DNA of 64,000 nucleotides from Gnetum montanum (GCA_015680685.1 MNCI01034266.1:193959-257958); one strand, 5' to 3'. Counted from the stretch's first letter, positions 1-12,146 are shown. Made by a program: numbers and translations. Notes: generated from the sequence alone by a model not told the origin.

Positions 1-129
1 TTGGTTATGATGATTACTAATAGGCTGTGTGTTGCTATGTCATAGGCATTTTCAAATGTTGGTGGCCCCAATGGTGTAGGCGATGATGATGATGATTCAC
101 ACTACCTCCTCCTTTGGATGCCTCCTTGA
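1..129 (+). pseudogene. 3' end of the retroelement-borne antisense gene (copy A)
   Basis: Bases 1-45 read as the end of an intron, with a branch-point-like TTACTAAT and an AG acceptor at 44-45. The last exon then runs 46-129 and includes a run of Asp codons before TGA. The exon, the following ~350 bp, the hairpin array and a convergent gag-pro ORF appear in the same order in copy E (last exon 55374-55438), which is why I assign it to the same family. Relative to E a small frameshift seems to have changed the final residues. The rest of the gene lies left of the window. Function unknown. Confidence 0.55.
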
Positions 130-480
130 CACCTTTAGATGCATGGTATGATAGTCTTTATTGTTTATTTTATTTTATGCTTGACATTGTATGGCTTATG
201 TTGACTAATACTTGAGTTGTAGACATTTTATCATTTATGATTTTACAATGTGGCCATGGTTGTATTATTTTATTTTAAGATGTTTTAAATTTTATGTCTC
301 AATTTTGTTTTTGGCTATATACGTTGTTGATTACTTTATTGTTTTAAAGTTCTAAGGTTACAAGTGTTGAAAATATCTATGTAGAATATGGGTATTTTGG
401 CTATGTTAAGAACTATAAGATTATGAATAGACAAGGGTTACTTGCCATTTTTTTAAATCCATGGTAGTCTATACATTTAT
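130..480 (+). other. 3' flank of the antisense gene, no coding
   Basis: T-rich sequence without a credible ORF. It resembles the flank of copy E at about 55439-55710: both carry a stretch reading ttttggctatat followed by tgaaaat and tagctatgt-like words. It probably held the 3' untranslated region and polyadenylation signal of the antisense gene. Confidence 0.5.
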
Positions 481-655
481 CACTAGTTTAAGGCCATGGT
501 GGACCGTGATGCTAGTTTAGAGTCTTAGAAGACTATAACACCAGTTTAGAGTCTTAGAAGACTATAACACCAGTTTAGAGTCTTAACAGATTGTGATGTC
601 AATTTGAGGCCTTGGTAGGCCATGGGTTTGCTAGTTTTAGTCCATGGTGGGCCCT
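481..655 (-). repeat. Hairpin array after gag-pro, copy A
   Basis: About five to six units of ~29-33 bp, each containing an AGTTTA-type word followed by a short dyad. The units at 514, 543 and 572 are nearly identical with a 29-bp period and contain AGTCT-TAGA-AGACT. Another unit contains GGCCT at 608-612 and AGGCC at 617-621 around a 4-base loop. The array lies just downstream of gag-pro A in element orientation, as in B, C, E and F. Confidence 0.75.
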
Positions 656-873
656 CTAAGTCTTGTATTTTTTGGTAATAATTTTTAAACAATTTTTTTC
701 TAGATTTAATATTTTTTTATAAGGAATTTTTTTGTTTTCATAATGCATAAAAATAACAAAAAAGAAAGGTTGTAATACATAAGTACAATGCAAATGAAAA
801 TAGAAATCTAAGCTACCTGCATGAAGAGTAAAATAAAATACATGAACAAGCATAATAAATTAGCATAGAAAAT

Positions 874-3800
874 CTAAGCTACATGGCTATTGGCTATATG
901 GTTATAAGGACATAGGGTTAATGGATACTTCACTTGTGTAGACTTTTCCTGATTTTTGAAAGGTTAGGGAATGAATAAGGTCTACTTTTCACTAATGATG
1001 TTAAATGGGAGTCCATCCCATGACATATATTTGTGCCCACCATTGTTGTTATTGGCTTTCTACTCTTTCTCGAGTTGGGCTTCAGGATTGGGAGTCTCTT
1101 ATTGAAACTTCACTTCAGACCCCTACTCTATGTTCGCATTGTTAATAGCTAGGGGCACTACATTATCACCATGAATGATGATCTCCTCAATCATAAGTAA
1201 GGTGAATCTCTTGGTGGTTGGAAGAAGACATAACTTGTAATTGAGCCAACCAAGGTCTTCCTAGGATAAGGTTAAACCAAGGCATCTCCTCCACCACCAA
1301 GAAATTTTTAGTCATGGGGAATTGCTCCCCTATCACAAAATCAAAGGAGATGGATCCCTTGATAATACCACTTGATCTATTAAAAGACTTAAGAGTAGTT
1401 GTTGATGTGTGTTGTATTTTATTTGTTATGCATAATCATTCAACAATGGTGCACAGGATAACATTAGTAGTTGCACCATCATCTACATGCACCTAATGCA
1501 CCTTGAACTTTCCTATGAGTATGGTTATGAACAAAGGAGATCTAGTAATTTTTCCATTCTAGGGATTAACCTTAATTTCACTATTATGAAATATTAGGAG
1601 TGTTGAATTCCCCTCCCTGGATATGGAAGGAACCATCACTGCATCGGTGGATTTCTCATTAGTGGGGATATCCTTGCTAATGAGGATAGAAGTCATCATT
1701 TTTACCAACATCTCACAATGTGTGGTGGAAGTCTTGATTAGATCATACAAACTTAAAGTCATGTTCTTTTTCTTAAGAGATCGTTTGACTTGATCTATTG
1801 TGTTGAGGAAGGTTTTCTTGTTGGCTATGGGCTTGTTGCCCCATTTGTGCTTCACTTCCTCTATGTTCCCCAAAATGAAAACTTTGGTCTTAGGTTGTGA
1901 TTGTTGGGGCTTCTCCTTATTCATGAGCTTTGGGATCCTCTTGTGATATGTTGTTTGGAGTGGGTTGATAGAGGAGGCCATGGTATAGTTGATATGGGAG
2001 TGGGCTTTGATGGGCCCACTTCCTTCAGTGCCTTTGTTGCTTATCAACCTTATTATTGGGCTCTTGCTTTTGCTTCTTCCTTTTCTTATTTGAAGCTTTT
2101 TGGTTTTTAGTTGTTGGTTGTGAGGGAGATGCAATATCATTGGCCATCACAGAAGGTTGTTGGGTGGTTTTATTAGTTGGTGAGGCTATGGTTAGTTGGG
2201 CTATGGTGGGTTGCAACACCCTAATGATAAATGGTTTCTTAGGAAGCACTTGTGATGTCACCCTTATGAGAAAAGGGGATCTTGAATTAGTGGAAGCTAA
2301 AGAAGCCCTTTCACTATAATGGGATATGCGAATCACAAATGGTTCTCTTGAAGACCTTTGATTATCATCTATGTTGAATTCCAATATGATATATGTAGCG
2401 TTGTTAGCATTCAATAGGTCTTTGTACATCTTCAACAATTGGTTTTGAGGCCAAACAGGGTTGGATTCATCTAGAACCAACTCTTCCCTATCTATCATCT
2501 TCTGTAGGTCATCCTTTAGTACAAGGTAGAAGCTTGTATCATGACTGGGTAGTTGGTGATAGTGGCAAAAGTGACCTATCTTGAAGTTTTTAGGTAGCGG
2601 TGGGTCATCTTTCATTGCTCTAGTAGGATCCTTGGCTATTTCACAAAGTCTATAATGTTTCATTTAGGAAGCTTTAGACATCTATTTGTATTGGATATGT
2701 CTAATTTTCAAAAGTTGGTCTAACAGCTCTAATGATTTTAATGGAAGTGTAGTGTATTTGGACCTATCCTTCCTTTCAAAATTGGATTTGGTCATTGTTG
2801 ATGTAGTGGCCCCAAAGGTTAAAGGTTGGTTATCATGGTTATTATTAGTGGAAACCTTAGTTGGATTGGTCCTTGGCCCTTGGTTAGTGGTATTGGCCTC
2901 CTTGGTCATAGTTACTATAATTATATTGTTATGTTTGCCCTTCTCCTTGTCTCTCTGTGTATGTTGGCTTTTGTATGCCAAATAGGCTAGGTTATGATTG
3001 GCCTCTATAGCATCTTCTATATTCTTGATCTAGGAGAATGCTTGGCTAAGTGATTGCAGGTCAATGTAGTAAAGTCTGGACTTGATAAAATCATTAACCA
3101 CCCCCTTAAATATAGCTAAAAGGTGAGTTTTGGCTATGGGATTTGGCATTTTGTTCAGGAGTCCATTCCACCATTGGATGAAATTTTGTACAAGCTCAAG
3201 AGGTCCTTGCTTGACCTTCATGAGTTGGTTAAGCATGGTGTTGGGCTTCAAGTTGTACTTGAAGTGATTAACAGTCTAAGCTGACAAGTCCTCAAGGGAG
3301 AATATGGGTCCTCTAGGTAATGCACAGTACTAATCAAGTGCTTGCGAAATAAAGGACATAGGAAAAATTTTCATTTTGATATGAGGCCATGGCTGTAATA
3401 GCAAGCACTCAGATCTAAAGATTATAAGGTGAGCATTAGTGTCACCTTCTCCATTGTATTTGCCAAACTAGGGGATAGGGAGACTAGGAGGCAGTGTCAA
3501 AGGTAGGATCACAAGTCTAATAGGATCATCCTAGTAGAAGACCATGATCTTTACACTTTGGGATATAGAGGCCTTAAGCCTCTTTAACTTCTCTGTTAGG
3601 TCCTAGATCATTTGGAAGGCTTGATCTAGGCCCTGAAATGGTCCTATTGGTTGTGAGGCTTGCACATATGGTTGTGAAATTTTTTGTGAGGCTTATGGCC
3701 TCACTATGGGTTGTATGAAAAAAGGAAGGGGTTACATTATTGTTGTTGCTTGTGGGCCAAATAAAGAAAAGGATTTCTATGATAGTACTTGAGGCACAAA

Positions 3801-4550
3801 TGGGATAAAGAGGGTGTGTGACTCTTATGTTTCTTGGTGACTCATAGTGGATCCCATGTGAATAGTTAGAAGATTTGTTGTGCTAAAAACCACTCTTGAT
3901 GATTTTATATATTGAGACTATGTTGTAAATGATATTGATGTGTTATTGTTTATTTTTTGTTGCATTGGTTAAGTTTGATGTGTGGCTATAATAGGCATGG
4001 GATCCATAGTAGTAGGGTAGGAAGGAGTGGAAGATGGTGGCACCATGCCCATAGAGAAAATAAAAGCATTGGAGGAAGTTGTTGTGACCTTGGGGAATGT
4101 TTATTGGAATAGTCCTTATATGATGTCTTCGAGCTCATATTCTATCTTAAATTCATCCTCCTCTTCTTGTTGTTCCTTAGAGCAATGTTGGTCATCTTTC
4201 TCTTACATAGTAATCATTTGGGCTAGGATGCTAGCATGGGTGTCATTAAGGAAAATTTGGTCATATGGGGAAGGGATGTAGTCATTCCCACTCTTGTGTA
4301 TGAGCTCAAAATCCCTCTTGGCCTTGGCTTCAATTCATGGAATTATCATGCCTACATGTATTTTAGCATAGATGAAGTTATAACAATCTTCATTTATGGT
4401 TACAAAATCAGGACTCTCTCCTATGTCCCTTAAAGATCACCTACACTCAATGATGGAAACATCTTTGGGATCATAGACCCTCATGGCCTATTGATCTGAC
4501 CTACTATTAGTGTAGTTGTAAGGAAACTTCATTGATCATGGGAGAGACAT
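874..4550 (-). pseudogene. Ty3/gypsy gag-protease polyprotein, copy A (decayed)
   Basis: Would encode the capsid precursor and the aspartic protease that matures it. The start at 4550 is an ATG followed by Ser, at the same place as in copies C (24790) and E (59651). The amino half carries a word reading RVYDPKD. The gag core (about 3000-3790) includes a stretch resembling LKPNTMLNQLMKVKQGPLEL. A zinc-binding variant near 2520-2610 reads C..YH....HDT followed by LKDDLQ.MID. After it come spaced PF(V/L/I)IRV segments (about 2200-2350). The protease region (about 1180-1500) shows VHVDDGATTN. The end is placed at TAG 874-876, after a tail shared with copy C. In-frame stops are frequent and W-to-stop and Q-to-stop changes are common. 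No RT or integrase follows. Antisense ORFs over this region are shadows. Confidence 0.85.
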
Positions 4551-4551
4551 G

Positions 4552-4556
4552 GTTAT
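4552..4556. repeat. Left target-site duplication of B
   Basis: GTTAT directly outside the 3' LTR of B; the same five bases lie outside the 5' LTR at 14339-14343. Confidence 0.88.
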
Positions 4557-6517
4557 TGTACTGTCTAAAATCGTTGGAGTAAGGCTGGAAGAAAAACAAA
4601 CACCTAAAGATCTCCGGAGAGATACAGCAGACCCTGCCTTCGCGCAAGGGCAAGCTAGAAATAAATGAAGGTAGAGTGCCTTGGATGGTTTGCCCATAGA
4701 TAAAATAAGAACTTCCCCTAGCGTACGCAATGGAAGTGCACTGGGTTATTGTAAACAAACATAAACAAATGCAAACGTAAACGTGGGCAAGCGCAAACAA
4801 GGTGTAAACAACATAAACAACAAATAATGTAAACTGTAAATATGATTGGAAAAAATGTAACTGTTTGTATTGATTGAAAGTTAGAAAGAAGTGCACTTGT
4901 CAAAACGTAGTTGCAGAATGATTGCAAGGCAGACATTTAGCCCCGATGTGAATGGATGTTGGGGAATACAGGTTTCTAGTTGTAGGTTCTGCAGTGTGAC
5001 CAAGATTGCCCTTGCTCAACGTGACCAAGTCTGATGCCCAGCATAGGAAATGTTGGCTAGAATGTTTAGTGTGTAAAGTGTACAGGATGCTCCATGATTA
5101 AATTTTTCCAACCTACTAATCTAGTGGAAAATCAGGCTATTTATACAATTTTGATGTGTGGGATGCGGATCTGTGTGAAGATCCATGGCTGCGGGGTGAG
5201 AAAAATTTGGATCGGGTGACAGGTGTGTGTGTTGATCGGATGCATAGAAATTATTACAATGTATAGTGCAGCATCCAAGATCTCTTATGCTAACATTTGT
5301 AATCCATAGCGTAAGAGCTTGATACGCTGAAAAATGCAAAATGTACAAAGAATGTTAAAGTACAAGAGTGGATCTGGATGTCTGGCCTCTAGATCTATAG
5401 ATCTGTGGTATTTTTTGCTTTGCTAAGGCCTCTAGCATGCATGGATTTGGCTCTAGCGTGTCTATAGTGTGTCCTGGAGTTAGCATCTGGCGTCCAGCGT
5501 CCAGTGTCCAACGTCTGGCGTATGAAAGTGCTTACGTTGTTGGAAGCATGTCAGCGTGACTAACAATGTATGACTTGAAAATAGCACATTTTGAACCCGT
5601 TTTTGACCTGTGAGACCCATTTTTGGAGTGGATTTGCATGCCATGGGTCATGAGGATTTTTTGTGCCAAATTTGGACTGATTTGAATGTCTTTTTGGCCC
5701 TATTTTGGTTGATGACGCTGGGCATTATGCTGTGCAGTGTCTGAAAAACTAACCCCAGCTTCACCAAGTGTTTATACCCTATTTTGAGCTTATTTTTATA
5801 TGCTGATGCATATTTGATGTTTCTGCCCTACTTGGAGGTGCCTAAATTGAGCTGTTCTTGTTTGGTCACACTGTGCAACATCTAAAAAATTAACCCTAGC
5901 ATCACCAAGTCAAAATGGCATAGTTGAGGCTCAAATTTGGAGTTTTTGAAGCCTAGGAGTTGTTGGGATCCTTGGTGAAGGTCATGGAGGGTCCTTGTGC
6001 TCGATTTCAACCTATTTTGGCTTAGTTTCGGGGCTCCAAAAGTTGATGACACTAATCCTTAATTTGTGTAGCGCAAGAAAATGTAGCTCCAGCGTGAGCA
6101 ACTGAAATTACCTTATTTAAGCTCCAAATTTTGATTTTCTAGAGGCTAGGAGTTGCTGGGGACTTTGGTGAAGGTCATGGGGGGTCCTTGTGCCTAATTT
6201 CAGCCTTTTTTGACTCATTGTCGGGGCTCCAAAAGTTGGTGACTCTAATCCTTATGCTGTGCAGTGTAAGAAAATGTAACTAAAATGTACTTAGCCAAAA
6301 GAAAGAATTTTGAGCCCAAAGCTTTTGATTTTGGATGCCAGAAGTTGATACAGCCACCTGTGTGCCTCGGGGGGACCTTGCCTATTGAATCGTGAACCAT
6401 CGGGGGCTGTTTTGGAGGCCTCCAAGTTTGGTCATGATGTATTCATGCTTGGATAGCTACATGACTTAGCTTGAATCTTGTTTAAAAGTGCTAGGACAAA
6501 CTTTTGTGGTGTTTTCA
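4557..6517 (-). repeat. 3' LTR of element B
   Basis: About 1.96 kb. It aligns along its length with 12147-14338 except for about 230 bp present only in the other copy (around 13430-13660), probably a deletion here. By hand, 5111-5350 and 12700-12939 differ at about 23 of 240 positions, nearly all transitions. The LTR has internal iterations: a block containing ctaggagtt, then ggtgaaggtcatgg, then cggggctccaaaa occurs near 5950 and again near 6145. A GCGTCCAG-like minisatellite lies at about 5478-5525. Confidence 0.88.
5137..5145 (-). promoter_or_regulatory. TATA box in the 3' LTR of B
   Basis: TATAAATAG in element orientation. The matching place in the 5' LTR (about 12726-12734) reads TATGAATAA, so the promoter that would drive B itself is damaged while the 3' copy is intact. 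Confidence 0.55.
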
Positions 6518-6592
6518 TTGGGTCCTCTTTGTTGACACCTAGAGGAATCTACCTGAGAGGCATCAACAAAGAAGTACAAAACACCACGAGCA
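6506..6592 (-). repeat. Imperfect palindrome spanning the polypurine tract and start of the 3' LTR of B
   Basis: Left arm GTGGTGTTTT and right arm AAAACACCAC match for 10 bases; further in, CTTTGTTGA pairs with TCAACAAAG for 9. One arm contains the purine-rich AACAAAGAGG that immediately precedes the LTR start (TGAAAAC), so the dyad covers the plus-strand primer site and the first U3 bases. Related dyads sit at the same boundary at 16371-16448, 28371-28443 and 43926-44010. Confidence 0.7.
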
Positions 6593-7679
6593 ACTAAGTA
6601 TCAAGCATTGTTCTTTGGCACTTGGCTAGATGTCATCGCCCCATGTTCAGAAGTACATGGGATCGAGAAATGAGGTTTTGAGATGTATAGGGAGAGGATT
6701 TGTAACTATGAGATCAGGGATTGATGAAGGGATGGTTTTATTTAACTGTGGGAAGGGAAATTCTCTTGTGTGAATATATCATGTTGGTCCTTGTCAATAG
6801 CCAATATCTAGCGAACTTGGGAACAAGGCATGCGATGTGCATCCTTTGGAGGAACGAGACTCTTGTATCCTTATTAAGAGAACTCATTGTCACAACCAAA
6901 GTCATGTGATGAGGTGGTGTGTTCTTTGGAGAAACAAGACCCTTGTTGAGTGTTAAAGGGAACCCATTGTCCAACAGCCAAAGCCACGCAGTGGGATGCA
7001 ACATGATTGTTTGCGACATGAGTGTTTTCTTCCAAGACAAGTACCTTTCTACCTAGGGCTTATATGGGAAGTGCTAAGGGTCTTGTGATGAATTTTTATC
7101 TTTGATTTTTTTTTATATTTTTTTGATTTTAAATTTTTTTATGTCTTTTTTTTTTGTTTTTTGGACAGGGCTCTCTCTCAATGTTATACTCGTGCTCATG
7201 TGCTTGCATCTGTTTCATTTGTTGTGCTGTGTGTTGCAACTGCCTGGAGAGTTACAGTGTGCAACCATGTGTTCAAAGTTTTGGGGTGACTAGGATGTAT
7301 CCAGGAAATGTAACTGAACAGGGTAGAGAGAACATGTTAGAAAATAAGGGATGTTTGGAAAACTGGGAATGTACTTGTGAACGGTTTGATTAACCTGGTT
7401 ACATGCATCAGGAATAATGTGGTACTTCGTCGCTGTGATGAAGTGCATCCATGTACGAACACCTCTGAGTGTCATCCTGCAAACACAACTTTGAGAGGAC
7501 AAGAAAACCATGAGCAAATGAGTTTGCTTAACACTTTAAACATGGATGCAATCGATGGGATGAAGACACCGCATGCAACCACAGGCAAAAAAAATTGAGC
7601 AGCAACAATGTTGTCAGAGTCCATGTGATGAATTCATGCAGTAGGTTGATGAAGACATGCCATTTTATTATAGCAACAA
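6593..7679 (-). other. 3' non-coding interior of B
   Basis: No gene seen. A direct duplication of about 100 bp lies at roughly 6830-6995 (units with tttgga, then gaac/aaac, then gagactcttg or caagacccttg). A long T-rich tract at 7105-7165 is an A-rich tract in element orientation and may correspond to the purine tract of F at 43500-43590. Short ORFs here have no support. Confidence 0.5.
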
Positions 7680-8240
7680 AGTAGTAGGCCAGTGAAGAAG
7701 TTGCCAATTTATAGTCTTGGTGGATTGTCGTGGATTAGTTTTACATCATAACCCATTGGACATTGCTAATTTAACGTCGTAGTGGATAGTGCAATGCTAG
7801 TTTATAGTCGTGGCGGACCATGGAGAGGCGAGCTAGTTTATAGTCTTAGTAGACTCTATCAGATGAGAGTGTGGTAGTTTATTGTCATTCCAGATGGTCT
7901 ACGGTATCAGTTTTAGGTCATGATGCTAGGACCATTCTGTGGTATCAGTTTATCATCATGATTCCAAGATGAATCTGTGGTATCAGTTTACCGTCGTGAT
8001 GCTAGGACGAATGTGTGGATGCATGCACGTATGTCTAGGTGATCCTACAAACGAAGAAACTAGAGGACACAATGTCAAGTAGTAACTACTGAAAACGGAA
8101 CCTAAATGCACAAGAAAAATAGAAAAAAATGCAAAAATCAGTAGTTTAGGGCCTTTTCGAGCCGTGCGTGGTAGTTTAAGCTGTACCGAGCCGTGTGTTA
8201 GTTTAAGGCCTTTTCGGGCCATAGATTAGTTTAAGGCCTT
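7680..8240 (-). repeat. Hairpin array of element B
   Basis: A long run of AGTTTA-containing units of ~30-42 bp. Three consecutive units keep the same frame but different arms: GGTC (7916-7919)/GACC (7930-7933), TCATC (7953-7957)/GATGA (7968-7972) and CGTC (7992-7995)/GACG (8006-8009). Others read AGTCT-TAGT-AGACT (7842-7855) and GGCC...GGGCC near 8205-8220. The array abuts the end of gag-pro. Confidence 0.78.
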
Positions 8241-11200
8241 TTTGGGCTGCATGTAAACATGTAAGCTAGTACAATGCAAATGAAGGTGATGTATGCACAA
8301 CGAACAAAGGTGAAGAGTGCGCAGGGTTTAGACATGTTTTTGGCCATAGGGGAGCCTTGATCGTGTGATTTTTTCCTTACTAGATGTGGTCTAGGAGGCA
8401 TGCTAGTTTTTGGTTGCTTTGGGAGGCTTTTGGTTTTTACCACTTGTTCAGGCGTTTTAGCTCTAGGTGTTGCATTTGTTGCCATGGGTGTTCCATCAAG
8501 AGACTTTTCTTTCAAGACTTGTGACATGTCTATGTTGTGGATGAATTGAAAGGGAGTGTTATCGCCATGTATGATGACTTGTCCACCTTCATATGAAAGG
8601 CAGATTTCTTGATGTATCAGTGAGAAAACAACCCATTGTTGGGCTAGCCAAGGTCTGTCAAGAATCATGTTGAAACTTGGCATTTCTTCTATGACAGTAA
8701 ATTCCACGTTGGTGGGGAATTGTTCTCCTACCACAAAGGCTGAGTTGATTGTGCCCTTAACTGTGACATGTGATCCATTGAAGGATTTTAAACATGTGAT
8801 TTTTGTGGGCATAATCTCATCTGCCATGCCTAGTTTGTTGATGACAGAGTATAAAACTACGTTTGTTGTTGCGCCATCATCAACGTGCACTTTGTGAATG
8901 GTGCATCACCCAACACGTATGCTGATCGACAATAAGAGCTGTTGTGACTTCCCCTCGTTCGATGTTGAATTTAACTGCATTTTCACAGAAGGCTAAGGTG
9001 TTTGAACCCAATCCTTACGGAGTGTGTTGTGAAATCATTGCACAGATGGATTCCATGTTAGCAAGGATGTCCTCTATAACAGGAATGGATGCTAACGTTT
9101 GTGCTAAGGCTTCACGATGAGCTGATGATGTCATGACCAGGTCGTACAAGCTCATGGTTGTATTCTTTTGTTTGAGTGTTTGTTTCACCTAGGCCAGTGT
9201 AGTTACAAAGTCCATGTTGTTTGTTGTTGTGTTGGTTGCCTCTGTATGTGTTGAGGGCTTGGGCTTGGTTTGTTTGGGATTAGGGGCAGGGCCCCCCAGT
9301 GTTCGGTTGATGTGTACTTTGTGTGGCCTTTGCTTTGGCTGTGGGTGTTGTTTGTTGTCCGTTCGTCCTCTTCTATTGCCATTTGGTTTGCTTACCCATG
9401 TTACATACGTTTGGGCTTTGGGTAGGTGAGGGGCCATAGTGTGGCAGCACCTTTATGAAAAATGATAGTTTAGGAGGTGTCGTTGTTGTTTGGCTAGCTT
9501 GTTGTGGCACCTTGATAACGAAAGGTTTATTTGCTATTATCATTTTTGCATCATGCTAGTTTAATGTCTTAGTGGATGATTGTTGTGGTACTTTGACCAT
9601 AAAAGGTTTTACAGGTGCTTGAGGTGGCACCTGGATGACCATGGGAGGCCTCTTGCTCGTGGAGGTAGAGGGGATTGTTGCCTTGCTGAGAGGCACATGG
9701 ATCATGAAAGGTTGCCACATAGGTTTGGGCTTGCTTCCTATGCTAATAGAGTTTATGACATAGGAGGCATTATCTGTGCTAGGTTGACTCAAGGTGTTGA
9801 TGTTGAGTTGGCCTCGTTCTATCATTGTTTGAAGATCATCTTGTAAGGCATAGCAGTTGTTGGTATTATGATTGGACATCTAGTGGTAGTGACAGAATTG
9901 ATCTAACTTGAAGTGTCGTGGGACCGGGGGCTCATTTGGTGCTGCTAAGGTGGGGTTCCTTAGTAGCTCATAGTACCTGTCATGTCTTCAGTGGGCATTC
10001 TCTGCTACTTATTTGTATTGGATTTTCTTGGTTTTAAGGAGTTGCTCTAGTAGTTCAGAGGGTCGCATGGGTAGTGGCGTATACTTAGAGTGATCCTTGC
10101 ATTGAAAGTTGGGCCTTGGGGTGGCCCTTGTCATTGCAGGCGGGTTGGTACTGGTGTTTGTTGTTTTTGTGCTTATGGCTATAGTTTCCATTTTTGTCTG
10201 TTGTTTGGAAATGTGTTGGTTCTTGTAATCCACATAGGTGGGATCATTTTTGGTTTGTGCAGCTTGTTATATATTCTTGATCTGCGTGAAGGCTTGGCTC
10301 AATGTTTGAGCACTTAGGTAGTACAGTTTTGATTTAACGAAGTCATTCATGGATCCCTTTAGAATCGTAAGTAAATACGTTTCAGGGATGGGCTCATGAA
10401 GTTCATTAAGGGCTATGCTCCATCGTTGAATGAACTTCTGCATAGGCTCAAGTGGTGCTTGTTTCACCTATATCAGAGTGTCTAGTGTGGCCTCAGGCTT
10501 GAGGTTGTACTTAAACCGGGTGATGAATTGATGTAACAGATCCTCCAGAGAGGATATGTTGTTACAGGGCAGAACTCGGTACCAGTCTAAGGCTACACCC
10601 ATTAAAGACATATCAAACACGTGCAAGATTGTGTGGGGCCAAGCTTAAAGAAATAGAGTTTCTGATTGAAACGTGACTAAGTGAGCATTAAGATCTCCCT
10701 TCCCGTTGTACTTGGTTAACTAGGGAAGTGTGATTCCCTTGGGTAAAGCTAATGGTGGCACTGAAGAGTTAATTGGATCATGGTGGTAGAAGTCCAGTAC
10801 TTTAACTGCTTCAGTGTTGGTAGTTTTGAGGTGCTTTACCTCGTCAGCTAATACTTGCATCCATTGTTTTGCTTCTGCCCGCTCTTGAGTGGTAGGTAGA
10901 TTAGTTGGTTGGGAAGATTGTTGGGTTGTCATTTGTTGCTGTGGAGCAGCGTTCAAAGTTGTGGTTGTGGGGTGTGGCACATTGAAGTGAGTGGGTTGTT
11001 GAACAAGGGATATGGTTTCTTGCCTAGTCACAAACTGTGAAGTGAAACCTTGGATATGCGGAGCTGAAGTGATGAAAGGGGATCCATGTGTTTGCATGTG
11101 TGGTATGTACTAGGTGGAGATGGACATGGGTAATCTCTGTCGGGATACCGATGCTTGTGTGCTCATTGACACTTCGTGAGGGGCCATCTATCCCACACGA

Positions 11201-11571
11201 GGGTGGAATGATGGGTTCACGTAGGCATGGGGAGTGAGGGTGTAATACAAATTCTCATGTTCAGATTGTGCTGTGAAGTCATCTTCCTCGTCTTGGCTTT
11301 GAGGCTCCTTAGTGGGTTGCCGTGAGTTTTCGCTCCTTGCCATAAGGAGCTGGGAGATGAGTCAATGCTGGGGCTCAAAAAGGAGGATGATGTCATATAC
11401 GGAGGGAGTGAATTCATGACCCCCCATGTATATGCTCTCAAATTTTCATTTTTCCTCCTATTTTGTGGTGTCAAGGGGAAGGTTGGCCTAAATCTTCACA
11501 TAGATAAAGTTGTATTGTTCCTATGTGAGGATTACGAAGGTGTGTGCATGAGAGTTCTGAGATGACTCCAT
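8231..11571 (-). pseudogene. Ty3/gypsy gag-protease polyprotein, element B
   Basis: The best preserved gag-pro here. ATG at 11571 opens a frame that holds to about 9556 with several stops; protease is then in another frame (8890 to 8231). The N-terminal third is Q/P/T-rich (10720-11097). The gag core includes a segment reading QAPLEPMQKFIQRWSIALNE (about 10400-10467). A zinc-binding variant C.YH....H.T..C.AL.DDLQ.MIE is at about 9810-9900. Then come five PF(M/F)(I/V)(H/K/Q)V-type segments (9480-9730), many next to PPQ or PQQ. Protease reads VDDGATTNVV, then FN.ILDRPWL, then a conserved HQE motif. The ORF closes at 8231. No pol follows, and the hairpin array starts at once. Confidence 0.88.
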
Positions 11572-12146
11572 GGTGATGTGTGACGGGGCAGCGTACGGGC
11601 TGGCTAACAAGTGCCAAGTGTGTTTTGGGCTAAGTGTGTTTTAGGCTAAGTGTGCAGCATGTGTAGCGTATGGTCAGGGCTGAGTGTGCAATGTGACCAG
11701 TGTGCATCATGTCAAGTCTATGCGGTATGTAGTGTGTGCAATGTGTAGCATGTGCAAAACTGCAGCATGTGAAATCTACAGCGTGTGAAGCTTAAGTTGT
11801 TAAAAATTTTCTAAGTGTCCAGCGTAAGAACCTGATAGCATGTGAAAAAATTTTCTAAGTGTCCGTGACCAACTGCAGCATGACCAATAGGTAGTGTATG
11901 AATACTAAAAATTTGTCTAAGTGTCCAGCGTGTGAACACTGAAAATTTATCTAGGCATGAATTACAATGAATTTGGCTTTGAAATGGATGCGTTTTGTGT
12001 GTTTTTGTTGAAAAAACACTGTAGTGGTACTGTAGCAGCGTGAGCATTGTAGTAATGTGGTTTCAGCACTTGGTTTGGGTAGCGTTTGAGTAGGTAATGT
12101 GATCAACATTTTGATTAAACAGAAACTCCTTCTAGCACCATTTTAC
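11572..12146 (-). other. 5' leader of B with primer-binding site
   Basis: Between the 5' LTR and gag. The primer-binding site is at 12125-12140 and reads TGGTGCTAGAAGGAGT in element orientation, six bases (GTAAAA) after the LTR end. F carries the same site at 31953-31970. I cannot assign the tRNA. The rest is a loose minisatellite of CACACGCTG/GTGTGCAGCATG-like words and a repeated aaattt.tctaagtgtcc phrase (11805-11960). Confidence 0.7.

Noticed and set aside
5121-5348. 75-residue ORF repeated at 12710-12937
   Set aside because: It is present in both LTRs of B because they are copies; it covers the TATA region and reads through LTR sequence, with no sign of constraint.
6506-6592. ~80-bp palindrome as a stand-alone MITE
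   Set aside because: It always lies at the polypurine tract/LTR junction and one arm is that junction; no target duplication around it.
8230-8240. Arrays of regularly spaced repeats as CRISPR
   Set aside because: Plant nuclear context, diverged units, no unique spacers of constant length, no cas genes.
9214-9429. Plus-strand ORFs of 70-100 residues over gag-pro (also 2056-2319, 2686-2985, 22856-23158, 57148-57404)
   Set aside because: They are complements of clearly recognisable gag-pro on the minus strand; Cys/Leu/Val-rich products are shadows.
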